From Aquimarina macrocephali JAMB N27 (GTDB lineage: Bacteria > Bacteroidota > Bacteroidia > Flavobacteriales > Flavobacteriaceae): 64,000 bases of DNA. Position numbers and translations under genes: made by a program. Within the stretch, counting starts at the first letter, position 1. Each line of letters starts with the position of its first letter. The DNA lies in contig NZ_JACA01000020.1 in assembly GCF_000520995.1 (NCBI RefSeq), forward strand, positions 124,001 to 188,000, written 5' to 3'. Shown piece by piece: positions 28,042 through 39,649 of the stretch. The notes below the pieces were generated by a model that saw only the letters and a list, made by a program, of their open reading frames with translations, made no database searches and was not told the origin of the DNA.

Positions 28042-28374
28042 TTATAGAGACTCTGTGCCTACTTTTGTATTTCTGTGATAAATCTTACCTTCTAACCATT
28101 CTTGTACTGCCAAAGCATGTGGTTTAGGTAATCTTTCATAGAATTTAGAAACTTCAATTTGCTCTTTATTCTCAAAAATCTCTTCTAAACTATCATTATA
28201 AGTAGCAAACTCATCTAATTTTTCAAGAAGTTCTTTCTTGATATCGGTATTGATTTGAGTTGCTCTTTTTGATATTATCGAAATTGCCTCATAGATATTA
28301 TCTGTTGGCTGATCGATACGATTTTTATCAATAGTAGTTGTGTTTACCGGCGCATTACTTTTTTTCAAATCCAT
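28042..28374 (-). CDS. rpoZ: RNA polymerase omega subunit, Bacteroidota type
   Basis: 110 residues. The part DNIYEAISIISKRATQINTDIKKELLEKLDEFA (residues ~25-57) corresponds to the conserved omega core (IVAKRARQI in other phyla). Bacteroidota omega proteins are longer and often annotated only as hypothetical. Omega helps assemble RNA polymerase. The position between bamD and coaBC matches the usual arrangement, in which rpoZ precedes coaBC. Gaps: 15 nt from bamD, 4 nt to coaBC. Confidence 0.85.
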   Translation of the reverse strand: MDLKKSNAPVNTTTIDKNRIDQPTDNIYEAISIISKRATQINTDIKKELLEKLDEFATYNDSLEEIFENKEQIEVSKFYERLPKPHALAVQEWLEGKIYHRNTKVGTESL

Positions 28375-28389
28375 CTTCTACTTTATTTT

Positions 28390-29184
28390 CTATTTATATT
28401 GTTCTAATCTTGTCTTTATATCTTCTCCTAATTCTTCTGCTTTTTCTAAATACTCTCCTTCTGTCTTATAATATTTTTTATAACTATTATAATACCCTTG
28501 AGCAGCTTCTAAACGTTCTCTTACTAAACTTTCATAACTACCAATTGCTAAAAGATACTCTGACTCTAATTTGTAATATAATACTTTTTCTCTATAAGGA
28601 GATCCTGGGTGATCTATAAGGTAGTTATCAAAAGCCGAAATAGCTACTTTATAATTCTCTCTGTGATGATATCGTTTAGCAACTTCATATGCTTTTCTTT
28701 CTTTCTTATCTCTAAGTTCTGCAACTAACTTATTTGCTTCTTTTAAATTTTCACTTTCGGGATACGCATTAATATATGCCTGAAGTTTTTCGAGTGCTTT
28801 ATCTGTATCTTCCTGATCCAAACTATATCTTGGAGATAAATCATAATAGCTTTTAGCTCCTTTATAAAATGCTTCTTCTCTTTTTTGACTCTTTGGGTAA
28901 GATTTAGTAAATCTTTCAAATTGGTATCCTGCAAGATAAAAATCTTCTAATTGATAATATGTATCCGCATAATAGAACATTATTCTTTCTGCTTGCGGCT
29001 TACCTCTATACTGGGGTACAATCTGTTCAAAAAGCTTTAAGGCTTTTTTATACTTCCCTTCTTTGTACAAGCCCTCTGCCGTTTTATATTTAGCGGCTAA
29101 ATCTTCGCCTCTTAGTACCTTTTGGTATTCACTACAAGATCCTAAAAATAATACACAAACAAGTAAATACAATAATCTCTTCAT
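28390..29184 (-). CDS. bamD: Outer membrane assembly lipoprotein BamD
   Basis: 264 residues. Lipobox LGSC with Cys17 after MKRLLYLLVCVLFLGSC. TPR helices follow: KYKTAEGLYKEGKYKKALKLFEQIVPQYRG, ADTYYQLEDFYLAGYQFERFTKSYPKS. BamD is a subunit of the BAM complex that inserts beta-barrel proteins in the outer membrane. It is first gene of an operon with rpoZ, coaBC and DUF4835, with a good promoter at 29204-29232. Confidence 0.93.
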   Translation of the reverse strand: MKRLLYLLVCVLFLGSCSEYQKVLRGEDLAAKYKTAEGLYKEGKYKKALKLFEQIVPQYRGKPQAERIMFYYADTYYQLEDFYLAGYQFERFTKSYPKSQKREEAFYKGAKSYYDLSPRYSLDQEDTDKALEKLQAYINAYPESENLKEANKLVAELRDKKERKAYEVAKRYHHRENYKVAISAFDNYLIDHPGSPYREKVLYYKLESEYLLAIGSYESLVRERLEAAQGYYNSYKKYYKTEGEYLEKAEELGEDIKTRLEQYK

Positions 29185-29203
29185 ATCTTAAAAAAACATC
29201 TGG

Positions 29204-29232
29204 CAAAAGTATATATTTCTGCCGTATTACAA
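29204..29232 (-). promoter_or_regulatory. Promoter of the bamD-rpoZ-coaBC operon
   Basis: Minus strand: TTG (29230-29232), 18 nt, TACTTTTG (29204-29211). Both elements match the Bacteroidota consensus. The leader to the ATG at 29184 is short, about 15 nt. Confidence 0.65.
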
Positions 29233-29414
29233 AAACTTTAATTCATCTATTCACCTGTCATTCTCTATTGTTCTATAATTAAGCAGGTAGAATTGGCTAA
29301 TAAACATTTCTGTTTATATCGTTTTATTGATTTTAGCTCATTTCAATAACTATATAATTAGAGGTATGTTGCAGAATTAAACCGTATTTAACACTCTATA
29401 CTAATTTTACAAAA

Positions 29415-30344
29415 TTAAGTAGAACTATGCGGTAAGGTTTTATCCAGATTATTATGATCCAAAATTGTATAGCCATCATCATCATAATAAAATGCCGGAA
29501 TAAATTTTTGATCTTGTTTTAAATTCTTTAATACATAAGAATGAACCTGGTGAACTTCTTGTGCAAAAGATTCATCATAATAACTAGCTAGTATTAAAAT
29601 TTCTCCGTTTAATTTTTGCAACTGTTCTTTACTAAATTCTTTTAACGGGCTCGATTCGTCTATAGGATGTACAATAGTCCAGGTTGTAGGCAGATACGTA
29701 ATCGAATTTCTTTCTAGTTTTAGATTGTAAAAATTATTTACATATTTTTCACCCTTACTTTCCTGAGATAAAGAGAGTGTCGCTTCTATTTTAGGTCGAA
29801 TCATTACATTAGCACTTCTACTCATTAATCTAAACATAATACAATCTACTCCATTATGTTTCCTATACACCATACTGCTACTAAATCTAATATTTGCTCT
29901 TGGTCTAGAAAACCTACCATACAACAATCCTGTAATAAAGGAAAAACTTAACAACCCTATAAGTGCTTCAAAAGAAGAAATAATACCAAAAACTAGTCCT
30001 TTTGGTGCCATTGCTCCATACCCCACAGTCGTAATAGTCTGAGCCGAAAAAAAGAAGGCATTAAGAAAATCTTTAAAAACACTTCCTGTAGGTTCTGTGA
30101 TATTTGATATTCCTAAAAACGTATAGATAATAGCAAATAATACATTAACCAAAGTATACCCCAATACTACCCATAAGAAGAATTTGGTCCAGCTAATACT
30201 GATTAAGTAATTATAGCTCTCGGATAAAGAGCTTGGTCTATTGATGTGTTTTATATTAAAAGAACCATCAGAATTGATAAATCGTTTAGCGTGTTTATTA
30301 GAGGACTTACCTATACCTGGGTCTTTTATTTTTTTAGCCATCAC
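29415..30344 (-). CDS. Inward-rectifier (KirBac-type) potassium channel
   Basis: 309 residues. Two membrane segments (~55-79 and ~117-142) flank the pore helix and filter TITTVGYG (residues 103-110), followed by AMAP where most Kir channels have DMHP-like residues. The C-terminal ~160 residues form the cytoplasmic immunoglobulin-like Kir domain (RPRANIRFSSSMVYRKHNGVDCIMFRLMSRS). ATG codons at 30344 and 30341 are both possible starts. It lies 17 nt after dapA on the same strand. Confidence 0.9.
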   Translation of the reverse strand: MMAKKIKDPGIGKSSNKHAKRFINSDGSFNIKHINRPSSLSESYNYLISISWTKFFLWVVLGYTLVNVLFAIIYTFLGISNITEPTGSVFKDFLNAFFFSAQTITTVGYGAMAPKGLVFGIISSFEALIGLLSFSFITGLLYGRFSRPRANIRFSSSMVYRKHNGVDCIMFRLMSRSANVMIRPKIEATLSLSQESKGEKYVNNFYNLKLERNSITYLPTTWTIVHPIDESSPLKEFSKEQLQKLNGEILILASYYDESFAQEVHQVHSYVLKNLKQDQKFIPAFYYDDDGYTILDHNNLDKTLPHSST

Positions 30345-30361
30345 TTCATTTTTGAAAACGA

Positions 30362-31234
30362 TTAATCTTCAACAAACTCTTCTATTCTTTTTGCTAAATT
30401 GTCTGAAACGGGTATTAATGGTAAGCGAAGATTGTCATCACATACGCCTTTTACTTTCAGGATATTTTTTATTCCAGCAGGATTTCCTTCTTCAAAAGCA
30501 TAATCTATAGCTGGTAATAATGCATATAGTTTCTCAAATGCTTTTTTTGTTTCTCCCGATAACCCTAATCGTATCATTTCTGAAAACGATGCCGGAAACC
30601 CTTGACCAACCACACTTATTACTCCATCTCCACCTGCTACCACAGCTGGTAATGCCAATGTATCATCACCAGAAATCACAAGGAAATCAGATGGTTTGTT
30701 TTTGATAATCTGTAAAACTTGTGTAAAATCCCCCACTGCTTCTTTAATCCCAATTATTTTATCTAATTGAGCAAGGCGTAAGGTTGTTTCTGCTGTCATA
30801 TTAGTTGCTGTTCTGGATGGAACATTATACAATATAACAGGTAAAGTCGTAATATCGTTTATAGCTTCATAATGTCTGTAAATACCTTCTTGACTAGGTC
30901 TGTTATACATAGGAACAACAGAAAGAACAGCATCAAAATCAGATGAATTGACTTCTTTAATCTCATCAACAACAGCCGATGTATTATTTCCTCCTACTCC
31001 GATTACCAAAGGGAGTCTTTTATTATTTATCGCTACAATATGCGCTGTTAAATTTTTCTTTTCTTCTTTTGAGAGCGTAGCTGACTCTGCTGTAGTCCCT
31101 AATACGACTAAATACTCTACGTTTCCTTCTATACAAAAATTAACTAATGATGTAACACCATCATAATCTATCGATCCATCTTTATTAAAAGGAGTAGCTA
31201 ATGCTATACCTGTTCCTCTTAGAAAATCACTCAT
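30362..31234 (-). CDS. dapA: 4-hydroxy-tetrahydrodipicolinate synthase
   Basis: 290 residues. DapA condenses pyruvate with aspartate semialdehyde, the first step specific to lysine and diaminopimelate synthesis. The Schiff-base Lys164 lies in IGIKEAVGD, Tyr136 in YNVPSRT, and the Thr-Thr pair 47-48 in LGTTAES. Barrel length is normal. It follows the DUF6913 gene with a 1-nt gap. dapF is in the window at 50.0 kb, not linked. Confidence 0.96.
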   Translation of the reverse strand: MSDFLRGTGIALATPFNKDGSIDYDGVTSLVNFCIEGNVEYLVVLGTTAESATLSKEEKKNLTAHIVAINNKRLPLVIGVGGNNTSAVVDEIKEVNSSDFDAVLSVVPMYNRPSQEGIYRHYEAINDITTLPVILYNVPSRTATNMTAETTLRLAQLDKIIGIKEAVGDFTQVLQIIKNKPSDFLVISGDDTLALPAVVAGGDGVISVVGQGFPASFSEMIRLGLSGETKKAFEKLYALLPAIDYAFEEGNPAGIKNILKVKGVCDDNLRLPLIPVSDNLAKRIEEFVED

Positions 31235-31235
31235 A

Positions 31236-31760
31236 CTATATAATCTGTAAAATTTTTAAATATTTTTTAAGCTCTGATATAAAAAGATTGGTATCATTTG
31301 TTGATGCTCCGATAATCAAATCGTTAATTCGATTATCTACCTCTGCAAAACCAACTTTAAATTTAGCCTTAGAAGCTGCTGCTACATAGTTTAACTCTAC
31401 AGTATTTTTTTCATAAAAATTGATCAAAACATCAAAATCCTTATCTACAAAATCTTGTAAAGATTTGCTTTTTATTGCACCATTTACTCCAAAACTCTTA
31501 TCATTATAATAAGCTGCATCCTTATCATCTATAATTTCTTTCTGATCTTCTTTATAGCCTATTACTTTAAGTTCTTCTGATTTTACACCTAATTCATTAG
31601 CAAGTTTCAACAATGAAACGATATTAATAGATTGAGTTGCATCAATAAGAACTGCAAGCGTTTTTAAATTAGAAATGTTTTGAGATCTAGCTTCTCTTTC
31701 CCCGAGATATGCTTCGACACTTTTCTTTATTGCATTCCTTTTAAGACCTTTTAAAATCAT
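31236..31760 (-). CDS. DUF6913 domain protein
   Basis: 174 residues, no signal peptide. The layout MILKGLKRNAIKKSVEAYL, LAVLIDATQSINIVSLLKLANELG, a YNDKSFGVNGAIKSKSLQDFVDKDFDVLINFYEK strand-helix pair and AAASKAKFKVGFAEVD matches the uncharacterised family found next to dapA in Flavobacteriia. Probably cytoplasmic alpha/beta fold. It is first in an operon with dapA and the Kir channel; TACATTTG at 31783-31790 is its likely -7 box. Confidence 0.8.
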   Translation of the reverse strand: MILKGLKRNAIKKSVEAYLGEREARSQNISNLKTLAVLIDATQSINIVSLLKLANELGVKSEELKVIGYKEDQKEIIDDKDAAYYNDKSFGVNGAIKSKSLQDFVDKDFDVLINFYEKNTVELNYVAAASKAKFKVGFAEVDNRINDLIIGASTNDTNLFISELKKYLKILQII

Positions 31761-31782
31761 TTATTAAAAAATTAATAAGCCA

Positions 31783-31790
31783 CAAATGTA
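31783..31790 (-). promoter_or_regulatory. Candidate -7 box for DUF6913-dapA-Kir
   Basis: TACATTTG on the minus strand fits TAnnTTTG, 22 nt before the ATG at 31760. The -33 element is not convincing. Confidence 0.45.
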
Positions 31791-31877
31791 GCCATTTTAC
31801 AAATTAAAATCATCTGGTATACTTCGAGAAAAAACAAAAACTTCACAATTAACACAACTTAATGATTTTTGTTAAAT

Positions 31878-32582
31878 CTATAAATATTTGTCTTCTAAAC
31901 GCTTCTTTTTAACAAGTTTTGTTTCCACAAAAAAAATAGTGAAAAAGTATATCCCTGCTATTTCTACAATATTGATCAATGTAGTAAATAACCTACTATA
32001 AAAATATAATTCATTTATTGCAAGAAATGCATCTACAAATAAAGTACAGCACGAAGCTATAAAAAGATAAATTGATTTCTCATATCGATTAGCAACATAA
32101 ATAAAAAAACAAACTGTAACAAATAAAAGAAGACTTACTATTATCAATAGTACTGATTCTACAGAATTTATAATTTTTGGCAAAACTAACCTCGTAATAG
32201 AAAAAATAAGATACCCAATCAAAAGTATACTAACTATTGCTTGAGGTGACATCAATTTATTTAGTTTTATTTCTTGTATTGATATGAAATTCTTTAGTAA
32301 AAGTAAGCACAAGGCATAGAAGAGGGCAATTAGAATTGCAATAGTGGAAAAATACTTTACAAAGTCTAAATACACAAAAACATCGGTTGCAGCAATTACA
32401 AGCATACTTAAAGGAAACAAAAGATTAGTTTTTTTTACAAATCTTTGATACAAGAAGATTAATGATATAGGAACAATTGGTTTCACATATATCAACACCC
32501 ATTTATCAAAAAAAATAGCTACACATATAACGATTAAAAAAGTAAAATAGGTAAATAAATATGTAATGTTTATTTTTTTCAA
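31878..32582 (-). CDS. YhhN-like integral membrane protein, copy 1
   Basis: 234 residues with about eight membrane segments and almost no loops. Features shared with the YhhN/TMEM86 (lysoplasmalogenase) family and with the next two genes: VKPIVPISLIFLYQRF near the N-terminus, a polar aspartate in IAATDVFVYLDF, and LFVDAFLAINELYF near the C-terminus. Lysoplasmalogenases hydrolyse the vinyl-ether bond of lysoplasmalogen; whether this divergent copy is active is unknown. It ends with a basic tail (KLVKKKRLEDKYL). Confidence 0.6.
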   Translation of the reverse strand: MKKINITYLFTYFTFLIVICVAIFFDKWVLIYVKPIVPISLIFLYQRFVKKTNLLFPLSMLVIAATDVFVYLDFVKYFSTIAILIALFYALCLLLLKNFISIQEIKLNKLMSPQAIVSILLIGYLIFSITRLVLPKIINSVESVLLIIVSLLLFVTVCFFIYVANRYEKSIYLFIASCCTLFVDAFLAINELYFYSRLFTTLINIVEIAGIYFFTIFFVETKLVKKKRLEDKYL

Positions 32583-32673
32583 GGAGTTTTTAAAAGATTA
32601 CAAGATTCATATATAGTATTAATTTAAGTAATATGTATTTCTGTCTTAACAGCTAGTTCTTCGTTATTTAAAA

Positions 32674-33369
32674 TCAAAAACCTTCAAACTCTTCAGATTT
32701 AAGGACTAATGATTTAGTTATCATATAGTGTACTAAAAAAACAAGAGCAAGCGGACTGCATATTAACATAAGTACATTAAGTTCTTTAGACCGTAGATAA
32801 AATCTATCGATCAAGAACATAAAGTCACTAAATGCAAAATTCAACATGGATAAAAAAAACCATAACGATTTTTCTGATCGAATGTTTATATAATGCATCG
32901 CTCCTATAATTAGTAAAACATAAACTAATAATAAATAGAGAAACCCTAATACTTGCATTTCTCCCATAGGGTCTTTAAGCTCAAGGTAAGCCATAAAAAA
33001 TATAACTGTAAACAGAGAACTACCCAATACTAGAGTAAAGACATCTCTGCTACTATATACGAATGACTTATGATTATAATACAAGAAAAAAAACAACAAG
33101 ATATAAGCTACTATATGCGCCTCTATCTGAAATTTTACAACATTATCAATAGCATAAAATACACCTAACTCTTTTATAACAAAAACTAAAAGAACAATAA
33201 CTTTAAATATTCTTATTCGTTTAGAATCTACAAAATAAAGAGTGGTTATTAATACTACAAGAATTAAACTAGTGTATGTGTTTAATAAATCATTTTGAAA
33301 CACAAACCCTAATACTTGTATAATAATTAAAAAAGAAATTAAAAGCTTTAGTAGTTTTCCTCCATTCAT
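32674..33369 (-). CDS. YhhN-like integral membrane protein, copy 2
   Basis: 231 residues, about eight membrane segments. The C-terminal signature LNFAFSDFMFLIDRFYL aligns with copy 3 (LNFVISDSCFALNKFYV), and both share YINIRSEKSLWFFL / YVNVRSTKSLWFLI just before it. The Lys-Pro near the N-terminus and the Gly-Asp of the second motif are lost (LVLVVLITTLYF; VFVIKELGVFYAI), so it is the most altered of the three. The gap to copy 3 is 129 nt. Confidence 0.6.
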   Translation of the reverse strand: MNGGKLLKLLISFLIIIQVLGFVFQNDLLNTYTSLILVVLITTLYFVDSKRIRIFKVIVLLVFVIKELGVFYAIDNVVKFQIEAHIVAYILLFFFLYYNHKSFVYSSRDVFTLVLGSSLFTVIFFMAYLELKDPMGEMQVLGFLYLLLVYVLLIIGAMHYINIRSEKSLWFFLSMLNFAFSDFMFLIDRFYLRSKELNVLMLICSPLALVFLVHYMITKSLVLKSEEFEGF

Positions 33370-33498
33370 TAATTTTAATTTGCATCCAAAAAATCAACAC
33401 AATTCTCTATAGGACACTTTGTTACACAATTATATAATTTTTCCCTTACACAAGATACTAAATTTTGAGATAACACAAAATAGCCTTAAAATCCTTCC

Positions 33499-36204
<2,706 letters not shown>

Positions 36205-36215
36205 GTTATTAAAAC

Positions 36216-38174
36216 CTACTGTATTGCTTTTTCTATTATTTCCATAATATCTTTAATTTCTACACCGAGATATTCTGCAAGTTTTTGTAAAGATTCTTTG
36301 CCTTTTATAAATGTTTCTGCTGTTTTTCTTGTCCAATTAACCCCATCAACACCTTGTTTAATTTTACTAAAAAAACGCCTAAAGCGATTTTTAAAACTGC
36401 CTTTCTTTAATTCCTCGATATTTGTTTCGTCAACCGAATCCAATTCTTCTTGAAATTTTTCAGCCTCTTCAAAAAGTTCAGTTCCTTTTAATCCATTCTT
36501 AATAAAATCAAAAGCATCTTGAATATCTATGATATTTTGATTTGAAAATTTTATTGATTGTGTTTGTTCTTGTACTTGTTTTTGATCTTGGGTTTGATTT
36601 ACATTAAGATTTATACTTAAAGGTTCTTTCTGTGAGATAAAAAACAAATTTTTAAATTTTGAGATATCTTCTTCCAAATATTTCACCTTATAATTAGCAA
36701 AATTCAAATCAGTTTTAAACTGTGAAATTTGAGAATTATATTTAATCTCTAAAAACTCTATCTCCTTAGTTAGTTCATTAATGATTATCTTATCCTTTAA
36801 AGATAAGTTTGCATTATGCACCAAGTTCACATATTCATTAATATAAGATCTAACATCTTCAATATCTACTTCTTTATCAATTGATATTTCCAATTCAATA
36901 CCGTCAATAGTTTTCTTTGCATGAAACTCTATTATAATTCCCTTTGTATCTTTTACATATTCATCGAAATTTACCAAGTATTTGATAAATGCATTTTTTA
37001 AAAGATCATGAATTTTAATCTTATCCTTATAAATTTTCTTCTTATCTGAGTCATACAAATTAATTATTGACTTAGCAAGGTCAAGAGTTATATCTTCTTT
37101 CTTAAAAGAAGAGTGAGCGATTAAAGATATGATAACTCCTTCTAACTCACGGAGATTAGTTTTGATGTTATTTGCCAAAAACACTATAACATCTTCTGGC
37201 ATTTCTACACCATCACGATACAATTTGTTTCTAATTATAGAAACTCGTGTTTCAAAATCTGGTTGATGTAGTTCAGCAGACAACCCCCATTTAAAATGCG
37301 AAAGTAATCTCTGTTCTATATCCTGCATATCCACAGGAGCTTTATCACTTGTTAGGATTACTTGTTTTTCATTTTGATGCAACTCATTAAGCACGTAAAA
37401 GAACACATCTTGAGTACCAGCCTTACCAGATAACAATTGAATATCATCAACGATTAGAACATCTATAATCTGATAAAAAAGAATAAAATCGTTTCTATTA
37501 TTCTTTTTTACAGATTCAATATACTGTTGAGTAAATTTTTCTGCAGAAATATATAGCACTTTTTTTTCAGGAAAGTTATCCTTTATCCTTACGCCTATTG
37601 CGTGAACTAAATGTGTCTTTCCAAGGCCAAAATCCCCAAAAATCAACAAAGGATTAAAAGAGGTTTTTCCTGGTTTATTAGCTACAGCCATCCCAGCAGA
37701 ACGAGCAAGTCGATTAGAATCTCCTTCTAAGAAATTTTCAAAATTATAATTAATATTTAACCGAGATTCTATTTTCACATTTCGTATTCCAGGAATAACG
37801 AATGGGTTTTTTAGCTCGGGATTTTTACTTTTAATAGGAACATCAACTTCTTGTGAGTTAACAGGGGTTCGATTTGTACTAGGTATTATTTCAGTAAATG
37901 ACTTTTTATCACTAGAGTCATTTTCCATCCTTATAACATAAACAAGTTTTGCATCATCCCCTAACTCTTGAGCTATGCACACTTTAAGAAGGTGTACATA
38001 ATGTTCTTCCAACCATTCGTAAAAAAATTTACTTGGAACCTGAATACTGAGAGCACTATTAGTAAGTTTTACAGCTTTGATTGGTTCAAACCAAGTTTTA
38101 AAAGCTTGTGGAGTAATATTTTCTTCAATAAAAGATAAACAATTATTCCAAACTAAATCTGCAGTTAAATTCAT
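36216..38174 (-). CDS. DnaA-like AAA+ protein with domain IV replaced by a coiled-coil/helical region
   Basis: 652 residues. Residues 1-372 align without gaps to the genuine DnaA at 44471, about 319 identical by my count. Domain I, the AAA+ Walker A GDFGLGKT (180-187), Walker B VLIVDDIQLL, sensor 1 LTSDKAP and sensor 2 Arg342 are kept. The arginine-finger position is His293 (SHFKWGL against SRFKWGL in DnaA). After LAKSIIN homology stops: no DnaA signature and no helix-turn-helix. The new part has a beta-strand/helix unit (~410-452), a coiled coil (~460-510), a Gln-rich linker (524-541) and a helical end with a basic patch (KNRFRRFFSKIKQG). I do not recognise a family for it. Its ATG lies 1 nt after the LOG stop, implying coupled translation. 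Confidence 0.85.
   Translation of the reverse strand: MNLTADLVWNNCLSFIEENITPQAFKTWFEPIKAVKLTNSALSIQVPSKFFYEWLEEHYVHLLKVCIAQELGDDAKLVYVIRMENDSSDKKSFTEIIPSTNRTPVNSQEVDVPIKSKNPELKNPFVIPGIRNVKIESRLNINYNFENFLEGDSNRLARSAGMAVANKPGKTSFNPLLIFGDFGLGKTHLVHAIGVRIKDNFPEKKVLYISAEKFTQQYIESVKKNNRNDFILFYQIIDVLIVDDIQLLSGKAGTQDVFFYVLNELHQNEKQVILTSDKAPVDMQDIEQRLLSHFKWGLSAELHQPDFETRVSIIRNKLYRDGVEMPEDVIVFLANNIKTNLRELEGVIISLIAHSSFKKEDITLDLAKSIINLYDSDKKKIYKDKIKIHDLLKNAFIKYLVNFDEYVKDTKGIIIEFHAKKTIDGIELEISIDKEVDIEDVRSYINEYVNLVHNANLSLKDKIIINELTKEIEFLEIKYNSQISQFKTDLNFANYKVKYLEEDISKFKNLFFISQKEPLSINLNVNQTQDQKQVQEQTQSIKFSNQNIIDIQDAFDFIKNGLKGTELFEEAEKFQEELDSVDETNIEELKKGSFKNRFRRFFSKIKQGVDGVNWTRKTAETFIKGKESLQKLAEYLGVEIKDIMEIIEKAIQ
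37050..38174 (-). repeat. Inverted duplicate of dnaA 5' two thirds (copy A)
   Basis: Homologous to 44471-45590 on the opposite strand. The similarity is patchy: the first ~50 nt differ at many sites, while stretches such as the one coding for QAFKTWFEPIKAV and NRTPVNSQEVDVPIKSKNPELK are nearly identical base for base. The copies face away from each other around a 6.3-kb segment. The pattern suggests duplication with later gene conversion. Confidence 0.8.
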
Positions 38175-38175
38175 A

Positions 38176-38766
38176 TCATGTTCTTTCTGGCTTTAACCAT
38201 TTTGGCACTTGTACCGGCTTGAAGGCTCTCATTTTTTCTAATAACCTATCTATATCATCATCAACAAGAAGCAATTCATAGTTTTCCATTTTTAAAAACC
38301 CTCTTCGCACCATGTTTTCTAACAAAGCTAACAGATCATTATAAAACCCTGTGGTGTTTAAAAGTCCAATTGGTTTTTGATGCAAACCTAACTGAGACCA
38401 TGTTATAATTTCAAACAATTCTTCTAATGTCCCGAATCCTCCAGGTAATGTAATAAAGCCATCGCTAAGCTCCTGCATTTTCATTTTTCGTTCATGCATA
38501 TTGGCAGTAGTAATCAGCTCGTACAATCCTTGATGTACTACTTCTTTTCGTTTTAAAAATTCTGGAATCACTCCTATCACTTTCCCTTTTTGCTGCATTA
38601 CTCCTTGAGCAACCTTGCCCATTATCCCAATTTTTGCAGCACCATAAACCAGAGTGATTTTTTGCTGGGCTAGTTTTTCTCCTAATAAAAATGCCTCGGC
38701 AATAACCCTGGTATCATTTCCTTCACTGCTTCCACAAAATACACAAATTGAATTCAGATTATTCAT
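38176..38766 (-). CDS. LOG-family protein (TIGR00730), probable nucleoside 5'-monophosphate phosphoribohydrolase
   Basis: 196 residues. Family motifs: CVFCGSSEGND at the N-terminus, VYGAAKIGIMGKVAQG, and PGGFGTLEELFEIITW (the PGGxGTxxE active-site motif). LOG proteins hydrolyse cytokinin riboside monophosphates or AMP-like nucleotides to base and ribose 5-phosphate. It follows prmC with a 13-nt gap and runs directly into the DnaA-like gene. Confidence 0.9.
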   Translation of the reverse strand: MNNLNSICVFCGSSEGNDTRVIAEAFLLGEKLAQQKITLVYGAAKIGIMGKVAQGVMQQKGKVIGVIPEFLKRKEVVHQGLYELITTANMHERKMKMQELSDGFITLPGGFGTLEELFEIITWSQLGLHQKPIGLLNTTGFYNDLLALLENMVRRGFLKMENYELLLVDDDIDRLLEKMRAFKPVQVPKWLKPERT

Positions 38767-38779
38767 ATCAACAGGTTTT

Positions 38780-39631
38780 TTAATTTAAACAAGCTCTTAT
38801 CATACGTTCATTATTGTATAAATCCTTACGCACTTCTACAGATTTAAATCCTTTACTCTTGATCATATTTTTGGTTTCTACACCTAGGTACTGATTAATT
38901 TCAAAATACAAACCACCATTTTCTTTTAATTTTTCTTTAGCCAAATCTGTAATCTTTTTATAAAAGAGCAAAGGCTCATTATCAGAAACAAATAGTGCTT
39001 GTTGTGGCTCATTATCCAATACATTAGATCTCATTTCTTTCTTCTCTAATTCACGTACATAAGGCGGGTTAGAAACTATGATATCAAAATCTTGAAATAG
39101 TTCTTTGACCTCTAGAATATCTGCTTTAATAAATGTTATATCTGCTTGATTTTTCTTTGCATTGTCTCTTGCAACTTGTATAGCCTGTTCTGATATGTCT
39201 ATTGCATACACTTTGGCTTCAGGTATTTTTTTTGCTAAAGAAATAGCTATACAACCACTTCCTGTGCCAATATCCAATATTGTTATTGATTGTTTATCCT
39301 TTTTTTGATCTTCTATAATCCAACCCACCAACTCTTCTGTTTCTGGTCTTGGAATTAGCACATTTTCATTGACCATAAATGGTATTCCGTAAAAATAAGT
39401 TTCTCCAATTATATATTGAATAGGTTCTTGTTTTTCGAGTCGTCTTCTGGCTTTATCAAAATTCGCTTTTTCATCAATGGTAAGTATTTTATCCAGATGC
39501 ATAGCAACATCTACTCTTTTAAGCCCTAAAATCTCTTCAGAAAGTATATAAAAAAAAGATAGTATTTCTTCAGAATCATAGATTCTGGATAACGAATTTG
39601 TAAAATTAGCCCTAAGGTCTTTTATCTTCAA
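38780..39631 (-). CDS. prmC: Peptide chain release factor N(5)-glutamine methyltransferase
   Basis: 283 residues. PrmC methylates the glutamine of the GGQ motif in RF1 and RF2. Seen: the N-terminal helical bundle, IPRPETEELVGWII, the SAM motif ILDIGTGSGCIAISLA and the catalytic NPPYV. Length is normal. It lies 18 nt after a GNAT gene on the same strand, and the LOG gene follows. Confidence 0.95.
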   Translation of the reverse strand: MKIKDLRANFTNSLSRIYDSEEILSFFYILSEEILGLKRVDVAMHLDKILTIDEKANFDKARRRLEKQEPIQYIIGETYFYGIPFMVNENVLIPRPETEELVGWIIEDQKKDKQSITILDIGTGSGCIAISLAKKIPEAKVYAIDISEQAIQVARDNAKKNQADITFIKADILEVKELFQDFDIIVSNPPYVRELEKKEMRSNVLDNEPQQALFVSDNEPLLFYKKITDLAKEKLKENGGLYFEINQYLGVETKNMIKSKGFKSVEVRKDLYNNERMIRACLN

Positions 39632-39649
39632 TTTGAAGTTTATTTTAGA

